This document shows, piece after piece, positions 34,315-46,453 of a stretch of DNA of 64,000 nt (positions are counted from its first letter, which is position 1; each line of letters opens with the position of its first letter). The notes beneath the pieces were generated by a model. It had not been told where the DNA came from. It made no database searches and worked only from the letters and a program-made list of their open reading frames with translations. Location: the NCBI GenBank assembly GCA_023853785.1, contig JAJIRX010000221.1, positions 203,812 to 267,811 on the forward strand, read 5' to 3'. The stretch is from Psilocybe azurescens. Lineage: Eukaryota; Basidiomycota; Agaricomycetes; Agaricales; Agrocybaceae. A program made the translations under genes and the position numbers.

Positions 34315-37300
34315 TCATACACCATGGTCATTAGGACCGAGCTTCGAAGACATTCGTTCATCTAATACCTGATTCAAAACACTCTTTGCTTCCATTATAT
34401 CATGAACGTCGACTTGAGATGCGCCTGTATCAGTGACAATGGCGTATGCTTTCTGCAGGACATCAACTTGAGCGCGGGAAGTGGCACCTTTACGGCCAGT
34501 GCCCTCAACTGGTGTTGTGCGATTTCGCCGCAGGGTACGTGAGACGGCCATGGGCAATGAAGAGAAGGATTGCTCTGGCGCTGTTTGAGAACGCTGTCGG
34601 GCCCTCGAGCGCAAGGGATAATCACCCAAAGAAGGGCTCAGAATATCGTGATCATCGGATTCATGATTATCTAGAGGGCGTATGAGTAAGGAAAAATAAC
34701 AGAGAAGATAAACCTAACCTGTTATCTCGCCTTCGAGTTCGCCGTCAGATTTGGGTTCTTCATCTTGAACAACTGGATAAACACCATTCAATACCATCTC
34801 GAAATAGAACACGGGTTGTCAAAACCTACCTGAGGAGCCTTGTTGCAATTCTGCTCGTACTCGCTTCACTTCATCCCAAGTAACATTCCGCTCCCATGAG
34901 TCGTAATCTTCAAACGTTCTTCGCATACTGTTATCCAAATAATCAGGGGGAGCATGAGAAAACGAAATGAATGGGTCCTGCTCTGGATTCTGGGCTCCAA
35001 AGCTTTTCGAATGAATCTCTGTCCTTGAACTCGTTTCGCCTTCCTTCACACTGCGACGAGACTGGGAAGACTGCTTAGACGACTTTTGAAGAAGATATGG
35101 CGATGGTATCCGGGTTACAGGCTCAGATACTGAACTCTTGGAAAGCGAGTTACGCATCGCGGGGATCTCGAGGTCCTCACCCTCATCCCTGGCCTTTTCT
35201 TTGCCCGCTCGGGGTTTAAAAGCTTCACGAGGCACCTCCAATTTGCGTCTCTTTGGTGTACGAGAACCTGGACTTACACATAAATACCACCAGAAGGCAA
35301 GCAAAGAAACATAAGAAACGTACCTGAGGTATCAGAATCAGCCGAACGTTTTGAAGTCGAGGCCACACGTTCAGGTGATCGCGATCTTTCTTGGTAGATA
35401 TGATGATCGTCAAGAGAACCTTTCGAGCTATCGCTATCGCCACTATTGCGGCTGCTATAATCTTGAAGAGCCAGAAGGCCCGAGATGCCTTGCACTCCGG
35501 GTTCTGTAAACCTTGATCGAGGAACAGGTGTCATCGCATCATCGTCGCCATATCGTTCTTGATATTCATGAGTCGTGATCATCAGCTCCGTATTCGCGTC
35601 CAAAGGTAGCCCCTGATTGATCAAATCGACATCTTTAAAAGCCATCGGTTGAGAATCAGGAATAGTATAACTTTTCTAGAAAAGAACGAAGAGGGTCAGC
35701 ACATGGTAAGTGTATGTAACATGAGTGATCAGCAGACTGACCAAGCTTTCAGAACCGGAGTCGAAGGATATCCCGTCACCAATGCTACTCTGTGTAACGT
35801 CGGCCCATGACTTCAATTTTTGCTTGATGGAAAGCGGAATTTCACTCTTCGGGATATCATCGCGCTTGTGGTACGTAGCACGCCAGAAATTGTAGAAAGC
35901 GAGCGGCCCTTGTCCACGGATTCGCCCGAAAACTGAAGTAAGAAATGCCGTGAGCTTCTCCAGAATGGCTATAGACGGCTCCACACGAGCAAGGATGTCT
36001 AGAGAGCGCATATAGAGAGCATCGACCTAAACGTTACGAGAAAAGTAAGGTACCGATTAAAGGAATTAAAAAAGTGTGTCACCAGCTCGTCATCTTCATC
36101 ACCTTCGAGTCTCCTCTCTTCATCGGCGATCCATTGGACGAGACTTTTCTGTACTGTAGAAAGAAGTCGAACTATATCTGATTCTGCCGTATTGGAAATC
36201 ACCTCGCCGATCAGACGAAGAGTAGCGATCGCGCAGTCTCTATCCTCTAGGGTGAAATAGGAGTCGGAAAGACTGTCGTCGATCCAAGAAAGAATTCGTA
36301 TATTCGTTGGGGAACATGGGTCAGATGAGATGGAAGACTGTGCCAGTAATGAACGAAGAATCCTTGGGGACTGCTTCAGACTGGCATGCATAGTCAGGAA
36401 TAAGCTTGATCAGTACAGAAAATACGCACGATGCCATTTTCGGCTCAGTGCAGAGCGACAAGAGTCGAGATATAACATCTTGCCGTGTTCGCGATGCCTT
36501 TTCTCCACCGTCTAGTGCCTGTGCTAAAATCCTGTCCCAGGTTTGAAGCTCAGTTGTAGAGAGATCCCACATACTATATGAAGATCGTATTGAGCGATCA
36601 ATTACTAATGTTAGGAGAAAACATGAAACGCACCCCAAAGGCATTACGAGGAAGTTGAGAAGTGTCTCCCAATCCTCTGCGTCAATTAACAACTGGCCAT
36701 TCTTCGCCAGGACTATCCATAATTGCTGCATCATTTCCTGCTCTTCTTGACTTTCACTAGGCCGAAGGTGAACAGCACGGAGGAGGGACGGAACACCAGC
36801 AGAAATTAGATCCCCACAAAGCTGACTCCAGAGATCCTTGACACGATCATCTACAAGCGTAAACGAACGCTTCAAAAGAGCTGCTAGTATGCTTTCCCCC
36901 GGAGACGAAAGGAATGACTCGGCGAATACGTTCTTCATTACCGACCAAAGCTTTCTGATGAATGATAAATAACAGATTTGCATCTCGGGGCCATCCAGGG
37001 CAGCTGTAAACTCCGTTAAGATGGAAATGATCTCCGAAGAAAACGACTGTGAGCCGGTGAGATGTTCTTGCCCTGGCATAATTTCTCCGCGAACGAGCAA
37101 CAAAGCTTGCCATGTCTGCACGGCTTCAGGCTAGCCAGAAGTGAGTACAATAATTAATCGAGGGACCATGACAACTTACAGATAGTTCTTGGCCAGTATT
37201 AAGAACCTGCTGCGCGATGGAAATCCACACTTGAGTAAGTCGATCCCAATGGCACAGGACTTCGGCTTCCGTCAGTGGTGGAAGTCGTTCGATCGGTATT

Positions 37301-39165
37301 CGTACGGGGGGACCTTGATATTTGCTGTGGGCTGCATAAGAATGGAGTCGTCGATAAGCTCCCGGGAGAAAGGCAGCTCGTCCGTTTGAGAGCAGGTTGT
37401 GGAAGGAGAACCGATGGAAGCCATCATTCTAGCCAAAAGCATAGCTCCCTCATGTCTCACCTCTGCAAGTTTGCTACCAACGAGATCTCCCAGCACTTTG
37501 ATTGCTCGGGACACATCCTCTTCCGAACGTTTCCCTTCTATCTCGAGTTCACCTGCCCGTAGAAGAGAAGCGATGAGGTTAACCCGCCGGCCATCTTGGC
37601 TGATCACACGAAAGGAACGCTCTTTGGTACTGGGTTTACCACCGATTCCGTTGTGCTCCAGTTCCAGCGGTAGTCGAGAATATGCCCAGAAGAGAAGACC
37701 CCAGGCTTCCTTATGCACAGATCGCAGTTGGCCGCTACACTCCCGAAGAACGCAGACAATGAATTTGATGCATGAAGATTTGAGGAAAATACGGTGATCC
37801 AAAAGGATGATGAAACATGAGACGACGGTGAAGGCAAAAGACAGGCCTAGTCGCTGCCACCGAGGGATGTTCTTCACGGCTGACTTGAAAAAGGAAAACA
37901 GAACATTTTCGGTGTGCGATGGAATCCGCCTTGACGTTTCTTGGTCCACATAGTTCTCCACGTATTTTGCAGCTCGTTCGGAGGGAAATGGTTCGGTTTG
38001 AGAACTGTCCATCTTCGCAGATGCGAATCCGCTGCATGCCATAGCTGCATGGATTGCGATTTCGGGATTTCCAGAAGCGATGTGGTCCAGAATTAAGGGC
38101 AACAGTTCGACGAGCCATGAACTACAAGAAGGATATCTCCTCAGGATGGAGCGAACGGCCTGAAAAGCGATCGCTCAAGAAGAGATAATTATCAGAACAG
38201 TAAGATACACTCACCTTAAACGCATCTAGTTTGGCCACATATCCCCCCAAGTCATGAGAAATTGAATTTCGTATGGCGAGTATGATTTCCTTCTTCAGCG
38301 AGGATAAGATAAAAAGCGGCAATTGCTGAACTTTCAGGATCCAAAGAACCATGGCAGAGTGTTTCTCTATGTTGAAAATGGAAGAAGTTTTAGTCTTACA
38401 GAGTTGCAGAGCGTAATCGAATAGCGATACAAGTTGATGGTCTACAAAGTCAAACCTCAGTATCAAAAGAACCGGGGCACATAATTTGACGTACCAGTAA
38501 AATTACAATGCATGTTAGGAAAAGTGAAGATGTCAGATACGAATCGCAGAGCAAATTGGCAGAGCAGATTGTTTTCGGTCAGTGTTTGGATGTCGTCGTC
38601 ATTAGGGGTCTCCTCGGAATAAAAAAGATAAATTGGCCAGGGAGTCGTTATATTGCTGCGATGCGAAAGAATTGGGTAGTACCTGTCCAATGTCCCGCAT
38701 GAGACAATCCGATAGAAGTTGCGATTCTTCTTTAAAGATCGTCATAAATGATGGTGTTACATCTATCGAAGAAATGTCGTGAATTCGATCCCGTAGCTTC
38801 GTTGAGAGGCTGTTATATGCCTCCACGACATCATGAGTGGATATATTGTGTGTGTCAGGATCCTTTAGGGACTCCTTTAAGATTCGAATTGGTGATGCGA
38901 AGTATGTTGATGGCACAGCGGCAGGGTTTGATAATGACCCTGGGTCATTCGTGACTTTGTCCATGCAGGGTTGGGTCGTAGATGGAATGAGGGCAGTACC
39001 GATAAAATCACATAGGCTTCTTGAACTGGGGCACCTGGAAGAGTTGAGACTTAAGGAAAGTTTCACTTTATGCTTGACGGCCCCGGTGTCTGGAGGGTCA
39101 ATGCTTCGAAGCGAGTTGAAAATGTGCCCGTTTGATAAGATTGAATGGGAGCGTTTCATAATCAA
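34315..39165 (-). CDS. Rif1-like HEAT-repeat chromatin/telomere protein
   Basis: This long gene with more than ten small introns starts at ATG 39165 (or at the ATG two codons on, followed by KRSHSILSNG) and stops at 34315. After a disordered N-terminus the protein is an alpha-helical repeat array. Recognisable blocks are VVEAYNSLSTKLRDRIHDIS, LLCQFALRFVSDIFTFPNMH, HSAMVLWILKVQQLPLFIL, LVELLPLILDHIASGNPEIA and EVRHEGAMLLARMMASIGSP. They match the Rif1 N-terminal domain (PF12231-type). The C-terminal third is Ser/Arg-rich and disordered (RTPKRRKLEVP). Rif1 proteins recruit PP1 phosphatase to delay late replication origins and act in telomere and break control. I see no clean RVxF plus SILK pair. 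The closest is KVKLS with SSRSL near the N-terminus, so PP1 docking is uncertain. Exon 1 is 38683-39165; the other junctions were not all fixed. Confidence 0.72.
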
Positions 39166-40258
39166 GCCTTCTTTTTATGCAGATGCAAATTTGGTTTTGA
39201 AGTCTTGAGATTGAGACTGTTCCTTCAGAGAGTTGGATTGGACGGCTGAAAGGATCAACTATATGTGCGATGTTTAGTTACAAACAACAATCACCCAGGC
39301 GTGTAGCAGTAAACAGCATCCTTCTTCTTAACCTGTGCCCTCGCTTTCTATCCCTTCCAATACACTCCCAACTACACGTTGACCGTTAAATGAAGGAAGT
39401 TGAGAGATCGCTGTTAGGCTGAAGCGAACGGCTTGAAGTCACCAGAGTGCAGGACGGCCCTTCGTTGAGATCGAATTCTCGCTTCTTGGGAAAGCTGATC
39501 TCCTCAAAGGTCTCCCTCGCTGATACTATGGGTGTTAGAAGCAAGTAATGTACAAGAGTAATGAGAGAGCGGTGAGAGAGTGGTCGAGTCAATTGAACTC
39601 TTGAGTGTGTACTCAGTACTGTCAATCGACCCTGAAAAGAATGGGAGCATGTGACTCTGTTTATGTCATTTCTCACGGACCCTTCTCGTAAGAACTCCGA
39701 CATCAAACATGCGCAAGCTCTGGACGCCGTTATCATTGTCGACGACTCGACTTGGACTGATCCTCTGCCCTACCGTACCATACCTTTAACCGACCATACC
39801 TTTAATCGAACACACTCGTCGAAACTCAACTTCAAACTTTCTCTGAACTCCTCGGTGACCTTTTGAGGTTCAAAGCGTAGAATCGACCCTAAAGGTTTTC
39901 TTTAAGGTTAATTGATTAATCTGTGTATTCGATGCACAGCTACGCATTGTTGGATCTTGGAGGCCCTCGTAGCTCAAGGGTACAACGTGGTGCTGAAGTG
40001 GCGCACTCACCTCGACAATGTCGGTAATCTTTCGTGGACTGAGGCACATCCAGCCCGAATTCTACTTCCTCAATGACTTGTTCCGCTCCTCCGCTCTTCC
40101 GACGATCCAGTCTAAAACGAAAGGGCTCCTATTGGCTGGTATAAGACTATTCTCACCAGAAGCGATAAACTCCCTCTTCCATCAGGGCTTTGTTTACTTG
40201 ATCTGCTCCATTATCATAGTGACACTCTTTCAGGCATACCTTTGAATTTTCTCTGGAC
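39166..40258. other. intergenic, promoter region of the Rif1-like gene and the third KNH1-like gene
   Basis: No coding region can be supported. CCATACCTTTAA-type sequence is repeated near 39776-39806. A GTAGCTCAAGGGTA sequence near 39969 looks like a tRNA A box, but no matching B box or cloverleaf follows. Confidence 0.35.
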
Positions 40259-40910
40259 ATGCTGTTCTGCTATTTTACGTTGCATACCCTCGTTATCACC
40301 CTCCTATCACTCTGTCTTGGTGCACTAGCTGGTCCTTGTATGCCATGTCAAGCTTCGAACAGGAGATATACCCCTTGGGATAGAAGAATCGCCATTTCCC
40401 GCGGGGCTTACAGCCCAAACATCACGAATCCTACCAGTCATACGGTCTGGATTGGAGGTTCCGATGTTGTTGTTACGTGGTACGTCCGTTCCGCTAAACA
40501 TTTGTCCTTCCCTTTGCTGATCACTCTGCGACTTTCGACAACAAAGGAATCTCGATGACATGCCTGCAAAACCCGCAAACCCCAAAGGAACCTTGCTTTT
40601 GGGCTACCTTCAGGATGGAAGCGAAGACCAACATCTGGATGTCGGTGAGCCCTCGATTTTTTTAACAGCTCCTAAGTCCCCGGAGATTCCTAACCTGAAT
40701 ATCACAACATCAGAACACCCGCTGGCCTCAGACTTTGAGATTAAAAAAGGATTCGTTATTGTGAAGTGCCCAGAGGTTGTTGAACGTAAACAATATATCG
40801 TTGCCTGTGAGTTTGAATTCCTAGATCACGACTCTTCATTTGTCAGCTAAACCTCTACAGTAATCGGTAATTCTGGAAATAGCAGTCCACCGTTCAGAAT
40901 CAAGACTTAA
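40259..40910 (+). CDS. KRE9/KNH1-like secreted protein (153 aa)
   Basis: The exons 40259-40479, 40547-40644, 40714-40806 and 40861-40910 sum to 462 nt with phases that fit the paralogue at 26004-26617 exactly. The signal peptide (LHTLVITLLSLCLGALAG) is followed by a short Cys pair (GPCMPCQ) and a basic linker not seen in the other copies. The domain then shows ITNPTSHTVWIGGSDVVVTW, NPKGTLLLGYL, EHPLASDFEIKKGFVIVKCP and GNSGNSSPPFRIKT at the end. There is no GPI tail. It is predicted to be secreted to the wall or medium. The frame is intact, and the start chosen is the ATG that gives the signal peptide. Confidence 0.85.
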
Positions 40911-41902
40911 TTCCCCAGGAATACCCTGCCTTCGCAATATGATCTATGCATGTCTTTACGCCTCACGATTCTTTGTTGCATTTTACGATTTGTTATACTA
41001 CTTCCCCAATGGACTCTTTGACGCTCGTTTCTTATGCATTGGGCGTTTTCCTGGACCGAACACCTGCATTCAGTCGCCGGCGGTAAAAAGTAAAATTTTA
41101 ACGCCATACATGGTTTAATCGACAGGTTTACTATGTGCATCAGCGAATCTGGGCGGCTGATGCGTTTGCATCGTCTATGAAACTTTATAACTGTGTTAGA
41201 TGAACCTGTACAAGTTCTATCTTCACTGTAATGACCAAAGAATGCTTCATAGTTGTTCTTCGATTCTGTCTTGCTCGCTTGGGGAGATCAATGACGACGA
41301 GGTGACTCCACATCGCTGCTTGTATTCTGGGCTCAGCCACTTGACTTGATTTTTGATTATCCCTGCTCTCGCCTGCCGTACTATTGCGATGTAGTTCTCT
41401 GAAGCTCTACAAAGGATTTCGGCTTGAGCCATGTCGTAAAATTTCTGACCATGTATACAAACCAATGGGAAGACACCTTTCAGTCCGACAAAGATTCCCT
41501 TCTCCTGCATCTTTGGAAAACCCGGTCAAGAGGATGCTGCTGTTGCATCTCGTATGTATCTTAACCCTCAAATTTAATTTTCAAGAACCAGGGATCTACG
41601 ATGTGGCACCGGCCTCGTGTACGTGCATGCATGCATGCACTCGAAAACTCTTCTGTACTTCTGGGGTCCATCAAAGCAAGAAAGAACAAGGCCAGACTCT
41701 TTCCGTACGTGACCTGGAGCTCCGAGCTCGATATCTGAGTCGTATAAGAGCGTGCACAGAGCCCAACAACTTTCACCAGTACTACTATTCTCCTTTTCCT
41801 TCTTACTTCCTCTTACATTTCGTCTCGAAACGAACACTCTGTCGCTTTTCTCGTATTACACATCCTTAATCCACCTCATCTCAATAATTGGTTTATTTCA
41901 TC
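40911..41902. other. intergenic between the third and fourth KNH1-like genes
   Basis: The 1-kb stretch between two tandem KNH1-like genes has no supportable gene. CGTATAAGAG near 41741 is a possible TATA-like element about 160 bp upstream of the start at 41903. The alternating GCATGCATGCA near 41625 is a short simple repeat. Confidence 0.35.
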
Positions 41903-42568
41903 ATGCAACTCACCACCTTCCTTACCACTCTCCTCGTCGCCACCGCATCCGTAGTAGCTGCACCAATTAAAGGCCCACAAGAGCTCATCGTCTTTAACCC
42001 CCCTATCACATCGCCCAAAGCGTCTGCGGCATGGGCCAAGGGCTCCCCAGCAGATTGTGAGATGGAGTGAGTGTCTCTTCTCCTTCTCATCATGATCCTG
42101 TAGTTCTTCTCTTTGCTGCTCGGTATACTGACGAATGAATGAACTAGATACAGACGAAATCCCCGAATCAAGAGTGAACTCGACTGGTACCATCGTCCTC
42201 GGTTATGCTGAGTTGGCGAGCAGCAGCGAACATCTCGACATGGGTAAGCGTGCGATGGACCTCGTGTTTTCTTCTAGTACATGTTAGGTCGGATTAACTT
42301 AGAAAGTTTACAGAACACCCTCTAGCGACCGACTTCCCTATCAGCCAAGGCTTCATGAAAGTTGTCATGCCCAAGAACATCACGGAAAGAAATGACTATT
42401 TCATCGTTCGTACGTAGCCCCTTTCCTTTTCCTAAACTAAGGTCTAATCTGTCCTTCATCTAGTTTTTGGCGACTCGGTAAGCTTTGTGTCTTGTTCAAT
42501 TTGAAACGCAAGCTGACTGTCTGATGTATGTACAGGGAAATCGCTCTCCCAAGTTCAGAATCCACTGA
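41903..42568 (+). CDS. KRE9/KNH1-like secreted protein; one-base insertion in exon 1
   Basis: The exons are 41903-42066, 42148-42243, 42314-42409, 42464-42477 (14 nt) and 42536-42568. The signal peptide (MQLTTFLTTLLVATASVVAA) leads into NPPITSPKASAAWAKGS. There the frame should continue as QQIVRW, but a run of four C at 42045-42048 holds one base too many, and the exons sum to 403 nt. After that point the frame reads normally: NSTGTIVLGYAEL, EHPLATDFPISQGFMKVVMP, LFGDS and GNRSPKFRIH. The last intron is an extra one compared with the other copies; the splice sites flanking the 14-nt exon are clear. The gene is either a recent pseudogene or hit by a homopolymer error. Confidence 0.78.
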
Positions 42569-43040
42569 TCTGTTTCCCGGAGGGTTTCTGTTGCTGCGCT
42601 TTTAATCTGCGTTCGCCGCCGTCCCATTCCATTCCGCATTCTGCTAATAATGATTCATCGACTCCTTATAATTGCCAGCTGTTCCCGGATTAATACCACC
42701 GGCAATCCCATTCGCTTACACATTACTTACCTGCTGCATTGTCATTCAAGTCCTTCGTTGCATATGTTACACAATATATCTTAATGTCCATTTACAAACA
42801 TACTGACTTGGTATACACACATGATATTGCGGTGCGTGTGTACTTCTGCAAATTGTGGAGACTAAACAGTCACTACATTAGTCATGTAACATTTCGTAGT
42901 CAGCCCCATTCGTCTGGTAGATATAGCTCGCAAATTGACGTTCAACTGTAACTTTATATTTTCGTGGAGCTCCTGAAATGTCAAGCCGATGAGTCAAGGG
43001 CAACATTAATTAAATCCCAAAGATAAAGGGTATCAGTATG
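42569..43040. other. intergenic, no supportable gene
   Basis: AT-rich sequence follows the fourth KNH1-like gene. A 70-codon plus frame at 42739 lacks any motif. It leads into the repeat array that starts near 43041. Confidence 0.35.
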
Positions 43041-45400
43041 ATTGAACCCCCTCGTACGCCCAATCAAGAAACCCCTCTACGGAGGACGAATCCAGCGTAA
43101 AGGGGCCTTTCTCGAACCATTCCATTCCAACTTATCAAAGTAGTTAACTTCTAACCAGTGGAGGGCTAGTGACAGTGCGCGCCGATAGGGGATCATGATC
43201 ATTTATACGAGTAAGTAGGTATTAAAGGCACTGGAACTCTTGGAAAAACGTGGATGCAGAACGAGTACAAAAAAGAGCCCACTCACACTTCAGTTCTACA
43301 GTGTATCCTAATCTGCGAACACCTGAGTTCTAAGAAAAAAGCCAAACATGTCAGCAAAGCCAACACTAATAATCACCGCCCCGACTCATAAAAAAAACAC
43401 GATTATGAAATATGGACCCCCTCGTACGTCAATCAAGAAACCTCCTCGATCGGGATTTAAAATTAAAATCGCAAAAATGGGCAGGAAACCTAAAAAGGCA
43501 TCCCGCAGAGTACCATTTCGCCAGTATGACTGAGACTGAGCAACAGTAGTCTGTCTGCTGAGCTCAATCCTCGCCGAATCTATACTTAGCAGTAGCCACT
43601 GAGTGGAAGTGCTAGGTAGGAGGGTTCAGGACGCTAACACGTAACTTGCGAGTCAAAGACAGCGCATGCCACGGTACGCCAATGATGGCGTATGGACGCC
43701 GATAGGGGTTCATATACACATACAGTATGGAGAATGATCCCGAAGAAAAATATGCCAAACTCACCTTGTGGCATGTGAGTATTGAGCCAGTCTTCACCGA
43801 TTTTTATAGTTCGCAGTTTCTTATATTCCTAGATTTGCAGACACTCAGCAAGGTTTCCTCTTTTTTGAACACCATGACGTTGTCAAAAAAAAAAAAAGAA
43901 AGAAAAAAAAGGAGAGAAACAAATGTACAGAAACCCCCTCGTACACCCAGTCAAAACCACCGCCAGGTGGAACACTCCGAGGCGCAGTAGGACGGACACG
44001 CAATGCAATGATATTTGGTCTCGTAACCCACCGACACATGGTCGCGTAGCGGTGGAGGTCCACGCCCAACGGAACGTCAGGCGCATTCTGACGATGAAAT
44101 TTTGACTATTGGATGCCAAATGCCTCCACAGGAACTGATCCTGGGGAGAGCTCGGCATGCTGCATGCAGATCACGCGTGGGTACCGATAGGGGATCGTAG
44201 ACATCGACAGGAATTTTGCGTTGTGCAGCATGAAGAGAAGTAATCTCTCCATCCATGCGCCGATGACGATGGCACACGGACGTCGACACGGGAACGTATA
44301 CAGTAGTCGCTGACAAAATAGGTTCTGAACTCACCTTTGCAGTGTCCGAGAGAAAGTGAATATATGCGGACATTCAACGCAAAGAATCATCCAAAACCCG
44401 AGCTTTGTTGCATTCCTAAAATGTCAGACCAGTCAGCAACCTGTTCTTTCTCCAGCCACACAACAGATTGAATAAAGGAGACGCAAGTATATGAAAACCC
44501 CTCGTACGCCCAGTCATGAACCTCAATCGGGTGGAACGCTCCGGGATGCCACAGGTCAGACCGACCCGCAATCGTGAAATGACACCCCGTCCTGTAACCC
44601 CCACCGCAAGCCAGATGGAGTGCGTTTTGCTATGGTCCACCTGACGCGAATGGATGGTGTCCACGGCGGCGACAAAGTCAGCCGCAACGCGCGATGATCA
44701 GCCTCAACATAAACACAAAGCCGATACGTTATGTAACTGTACAGCATATGCGCAAAGTTGACGTGTTATTCCTGACTGTGCACATTGGTATGATGTGTGC
44801 ACCGTGAATAACGTGTGGGCGCCGATAGGGGACTGCATACAGTGTCGTACTCCGCACTCCAAAACGTATCTTCAACTCACCTTGGTGACATAAGCATCGA
44901 AGTTCGGGCTTGAGTGTATGCATCCCTGAATTTCCTGGCCAATCAATAAAGTTCTTCTTTTAAAAACGAAAAAGCAGAAGCAAGCATACATAAACCCCCT
45001 CGTAGGCCCAGTCAAGATCGATCGGATGTGCGCTCCAAGATGCCACAGGTCACCATAAGACCCGCAATAATGAAATGACATCCCGTCCTGTAACCCACAC
45101 CACAAGCCAGATGGGATGCGTTGTGCATATGGCCCACCCGACGGTGGAGGGTGTCCGCAGTTACGCAGTAGTCAGTAGCGACTCACCAACATCAACATGG
45201 ACGCAAAGTCGACATGTTGATTACTTAACGCGTACGCGACGCTGACTGCGGTTCTTGACTGTGTACATTGGCATTGGTGGCTGAGACCAAAGCCAATGGC
45301 GCGTGGATGACACGTGGGCGTCGATAGGGGACTGTATACGAGCAGGAAGGAGGTGTTCTGGAGGACGGAGATCTTACCTCGAGGGAGTTTCAACTATTGG
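43041..45400. repeat. array of five diverged tandem units of about 0.5 kb, unknown nature
   Basis: Two anchor sequences alternate through the region. CTCGTACGCCCAGTCA and variants, usually preceded by CCC, occur at 43051, 43421, 43938, 44501 and 44999. GCCGATAGGGGA and variants occur at 43191, 43698, 44183, 44821 and 45320. Spacings are mostly 485-640 bp, and 370 bp between the first two CTCGTACG copies. Further shared blocks are ACAGGACGGGRTGTCATTTCA (seen inverted in units four and five, near 44580 and 45080) and CTCACCTT. On the minus strand at least two units keep an intron-like pair: GTGAGT or GTAAGA about 50 nt upstream of CAG joined to TCCCCTATCGRCGCC. The reading frame is not conserved between units, so coding is doubtful. 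Confidence 0.75.
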
Positions 45401-46453
45401 TTGAACACGAAGCAGTAAGGACGTGATAGTTACTCAGGACACACAGGATGATCCTTGAAAACATCAGAGAAAGTCCAAGGACTCGAACTGGTAAAAATTT
45501 GGGGTTGAGTACTAGAACCGAACACGAACATTTTTATATTCGAATGACAAAGTTTAGACTGCGCTTGAAATTAGTTGTAAGGGTCGTATTTAAGCGCCGC
45601 TTGGTCTAGTCTGATTTGGGTGATGTCATCAGAGCTAATAATATGGCTTTTACGTTGCGTGCGCAGACTGGCATTCGCTGTAACAAAGACGTTGTAAGAG
45701 TATAAAATAGTTGACTAGAAAGCCAAGTACAAACGGCAGTTCACAAAGCCAACTGACAGAACAAGCCAAGATAGGTCGACACCTGTCGGTGGGGTGCGCA
45801 AGGGTGCGCATGGCCTACCCCGGCAAACCCCACATCTGGAGAAAGAACATGCGGGACTAGTGGAGATATGAAGATCCGCAAAGAGATCCGGCGAACAGCG
45901 ATACATAGGAGGGCTTTACTTTTCTATGAGAGGAGAGTCAATGTTCTCACCAGTGCACTTGCATGAATGTAGATGGAAAGCCTTATTACAAATTGATTTG
46001 TCCCATTACCGAAGACTACGCGACTTTAAAAAATCCCCAAATTAGCAGAAAAACTTACATTTCGGGGAAGGAAGTTGCCAGAGACTGTATTCACGTGAAC
46101 ACGGGTGCCAAGAGAACCGGTTGCCGGGATGGATATGCTCATAAAAAGTTGGCGTTGGCGGACATTGAGGAGAGTAACTGCTGTTGGACCTAGACTATAA
46201 TTGACCCTGCCTTAGATTGCTCATCCTCTCTATCTCCACTACATATACCCCGGATAAGATCGAGCTAGGTCGTCGCTTCAGCCTGCTGTTCGACACCTCG
46301 TTCTATCTCCATATTCAATCTTTGCTGACTTCTTTGCCGATGCTCAGAATCACCACTACCAACGCATCCAAGCGTATCATAGTACGTGTTAACAGTCTTA
46401 TATCTCGGAGGGGTCGATGCTGATGAGCACCCCAGCGTTCTTCTCCAGCTATC
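45401..46453. other. intergenic, upstream of the carnitine acetyltransferase gene
   Basis: Short frames at 45715-45906 (minus) and 45963-46193 (plus) have no recognisable motif. The last 250 bp should hold the promoter of the acetyltransferase gene; I see no strong TATA box there. Confidence 0.35.

Noticed and set aside
39966..39995. tRNA-like A box (GTAGCTCAAGGGTA)
   Set aside because: No B box, acceptor stem or cloverleaf could be formed with the following 80 bases.
43041..45400. Tandem array as a family of small protein-coding genes
   Set aside because: Unit-to-unit similarity is in the DNA but the reading frame shifts between copies, and intron signals survive in only about two units. 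I list it as a repeat instead.
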